DNA from: Clostridiales bacterium
GTDB lineage: Bacteria > Bacillota > Clostridia > WRLR01
NCBI GenBank assembly: GCA_031263625.1
Contig: JAISFK010000376.1
Location: 1 to 5,928 of the forward strand
Reading direction: 5' to 3'
DNA: 5,928 nucleotides
Below, one piece after another: positions 4,635-5,928 of the stretch. A model generated the notes under the pieces. That model did no database searches. It had not been told where the DNA came from and saw only the letters and a list, made by a program, of their open reading frames with translations. Each line of letters begins with the position of its first letter. Position 1 is the first letter of the stretch. A program made the position numbers and the translations under genes.

Positions 4635-5928
4635 ATGAGATGGCTTGAGATCAATAGTCGCGCCGCCCTTAATGGCACGTTGAAGGTTCAGGGCTCAAAA
4701 AACAGCTCCCTCGCGCTGATCGTCGCAAGCTGCCTGGCTGGCAAGGAAGTCACCATCGAAAACGTGCCGGACATATCAGACATTCGCGTGACGGCCGACC
4801 TGCTCCGCTCGACGGGGGCGGAGGTCAGCTTCGGCAACAACGCGTTCACTATTAACCCAACGTCCATCTGCAACTCGATAATAAGCGCGGAAGCCTCCCA
4901 AAACGTGCGCGTGGCGTACTATTTCGTCGGCGCCCTTCTGGCGAAGCAGAAGTGCGTGGCGGTCGGCTACCCAGGCGGCGACGACATCGGGCCGCGCCCG
5001 ATAGGCCAGCATTTCAAGGGCCTTGAGGCCCTCGGCGCGAAGATCACCCGCTACAACGACTACTACGTTGTCAAGGCCGACAAGCTGGTCGGCAACAACA
5101 TCTATTTCGACCTGATCACGTGCGGCGCGACGATAAACGTCATGCTCGCCGCCGTCCTCGCGAAGGGCAGGACGGTCATACACAACGCCGCGCGCGACCC
5201 GGAAGTCGTGGACGTCGCCGTGTTCCTGAACAAGATGGGCGCCTACATCAAGGGCGCGGGCACGGACACGATCAAGATATGGGGCGTCGAGGCGCTGGGC
5301 GGCTGCGCCCACCAGTGCATAGCCGACCGCATCATGTCGGGCACGTTTATGATGGCGGCCGGCATCACCGGCGGCAGCATAAAGCTGGAGGGGGCCGAGA
5401 TCGGGCACTTGGACGCGTGCATCGACAAGCTGGCCGAGATCGGCCTTGACATCGCGAGGAGCGAGGACACGATCACCGCCCGCTGCTCTGGAATTTTGAA
5501 GGCGGCGAACATCACGACGGGCATGTACCCGCTGTTCGCGACGGACTTCCAGCAGCCGGCGACCGTGCTGCTGCTCCGCTCGAACGGCAGGAGCACCGTG
5601 ACGGAGCTCGTGTACCCCCACCGATTCACGCACTGCAAGGAGCTGAACCGCATGGGCGCAGACATACGCACGCGCGGCAACACGGCGTATGTCGAGGGCG
5701 TGAAGCGGCTGCGCGGCGCGGACGTGACGGCGACGGACATCAGGGGCGGCATCGCGCTCATTCTGGCGGCGCTGGCCGCCGAAGGCAAGAGCAGGGTGTT
5801 CGGGGTGGAAAACCTGGAGCGGGGCTTCGAGAACCTGGTTCCCTCATTTAACGCGCTTGGCGCGGACATGCGCGTCGTCGAGGCGCCCGACGCGGATTAC
5901 GCCGCCGAGCGGCGCGGCACGGCGGGCT
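4635..5928 (+). CDS. murA: UDP-N-acetylglucosamine 1-carboxyvinyltransferase (MurA) with Asp in place of the catalytic Cys; 3' end beyond window
   Basis: MurA transfers enolpyruvate from phosphoenolpyruvate to UDP-GlcNAc, the first committed step of peptidoglycan synthesis, in the cytoplasm. The 431 codons present show the two-lobed EPSP-synthase-like fold. Residues aligning with the E. coli active site are K22 and N23 (GSKN), R92, R121 (IGPRP), D304 (ATDFQ), R370 (TDIR) and R396 (ERGF). The mobile loop reads PGGDDIG (113-119), so D116 replaces the usual Cys115, the residue alkylated by fosfomycin. Mycobacterial and chlamydial MurA carry Asp there and are naturally fosfomycin-resistant, so the enzyme is probably active and insensitive. 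The equivalent of the E. coli C-terminus falls near residue 418; at least 13 further residues follow without a stop. AGGA (4625-4628) lies 6 nt before the ATG. A divergent paralogue role remains possible. Confidence 0.93.
   Translation, partial: MRWLEINSRAALNGTLKVQGSKNSSLALIVASCLAGKEVTIENVPDISDIRVTADLLRSTGAEVSFGNNAFTINPTSICNSIISAEASQNVRVAYYFVGALLAKQKCVAVGYPGGDDIGPRPIGQHFKGLEALGAKITRYNDYYVVKADKLVGNNIYFDLITCGATINVMLAAVLAKGRTVIHNAARDPEVVDVAVFLNKMGAYIKGAGTDTIKIWGVEALGGCAHQCIADRIMSGTFMMAAGITGGSIKLEGAEIGHLDACIDKLAEIGLDIARSEDTITARCSGILKAANITTGMYPLFATDFQQPATVLLLRSNGRSTVTELVYPHRFTHCKELNRMGADIRTRGNTAYVEGVKRLRGADVTATDIRGGIALILAALAAEGKSRVFGVENLERGFENLVPSFNALGADMRVVEAPDADYAAERRGTAG

Noticed and set aside
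4776..5633. 285-residue minus-strand open frame opposite murA
   Set aside because: It is antisense to conserved MurA coding sequence, is Arg/Ala/Val-rich and has no supporting start signals.

Overview
The window looks like a piece of a high-GC anaerobic bacterial chromosome, most likely Bacillota/Clostridia. The evidence is a ferredoxin-linked 2-oxoacid oxidoreductase operon of the VorB type, an MsmX/UgpC-type sugar-transporter ATPase, a MurA close to a clostridial-type subfamily, strong AGGAGG-like ribosome binding sites and sigma-A-like promoters. The phylum is inferred, since no rRNA or other marker gene is present. No phage, transposon, CRISPR or tRNA signal was found.

Layout. Positions 1-1106 (minus strand) hold the ATPase of a carbohydrate ABC importer, missing only its last few codons. 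A 245-bp spacer follows (1107-1351), with short direct repeats close to the ATPase start. Positions 1352-4264 (minus strand, transcribed right to left) hold a four-gene operon in the order delta (2x[4Fe-4S] ferredoxin), alpha (VorB-like), beta (TPP-binding) and gamma. Together these form a 2-oxoacid:ferredoxin oxidoreductase that turns a 2-oxoacid plus CoA into acyl-CoA, CO2 and reduced ferredoxin, or runs in reverse. Beta starts inside the alpha stop codon, and gamma starts one base after the beta stop, so the last three genes are probably translationally coupled. Positions 4635-5928 (plus strand) hold a divergently transcribed murA that runs off the right edge.

The 370-bp divergent control region (4265-4634) carries most of the regulatory information. 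A symmetric ATTATAAT can serve as the -10 element in both directions. A perfect 25-bp palindrome sits over the -35 region of a second murA promoter. A block of about 88% GC fills the long leader of the oxidoreductase operon.

Two observations stand out. First, MurA has Asp (D116) where the fosfomycin-target Cys (Cys115 in E. coli) normally lies, while the other active-site residues I could align are kept. Second, low-complexity, GC-rich, repeat-bearing DNA recurs wherever constraint is weak: an Ala/Gly/Ser insert in gamma, an Ala/Gly tail on beta, the delta-alpha spacer and two 5' leaders. I see no clear evidence of an entirely new multi-gene system.
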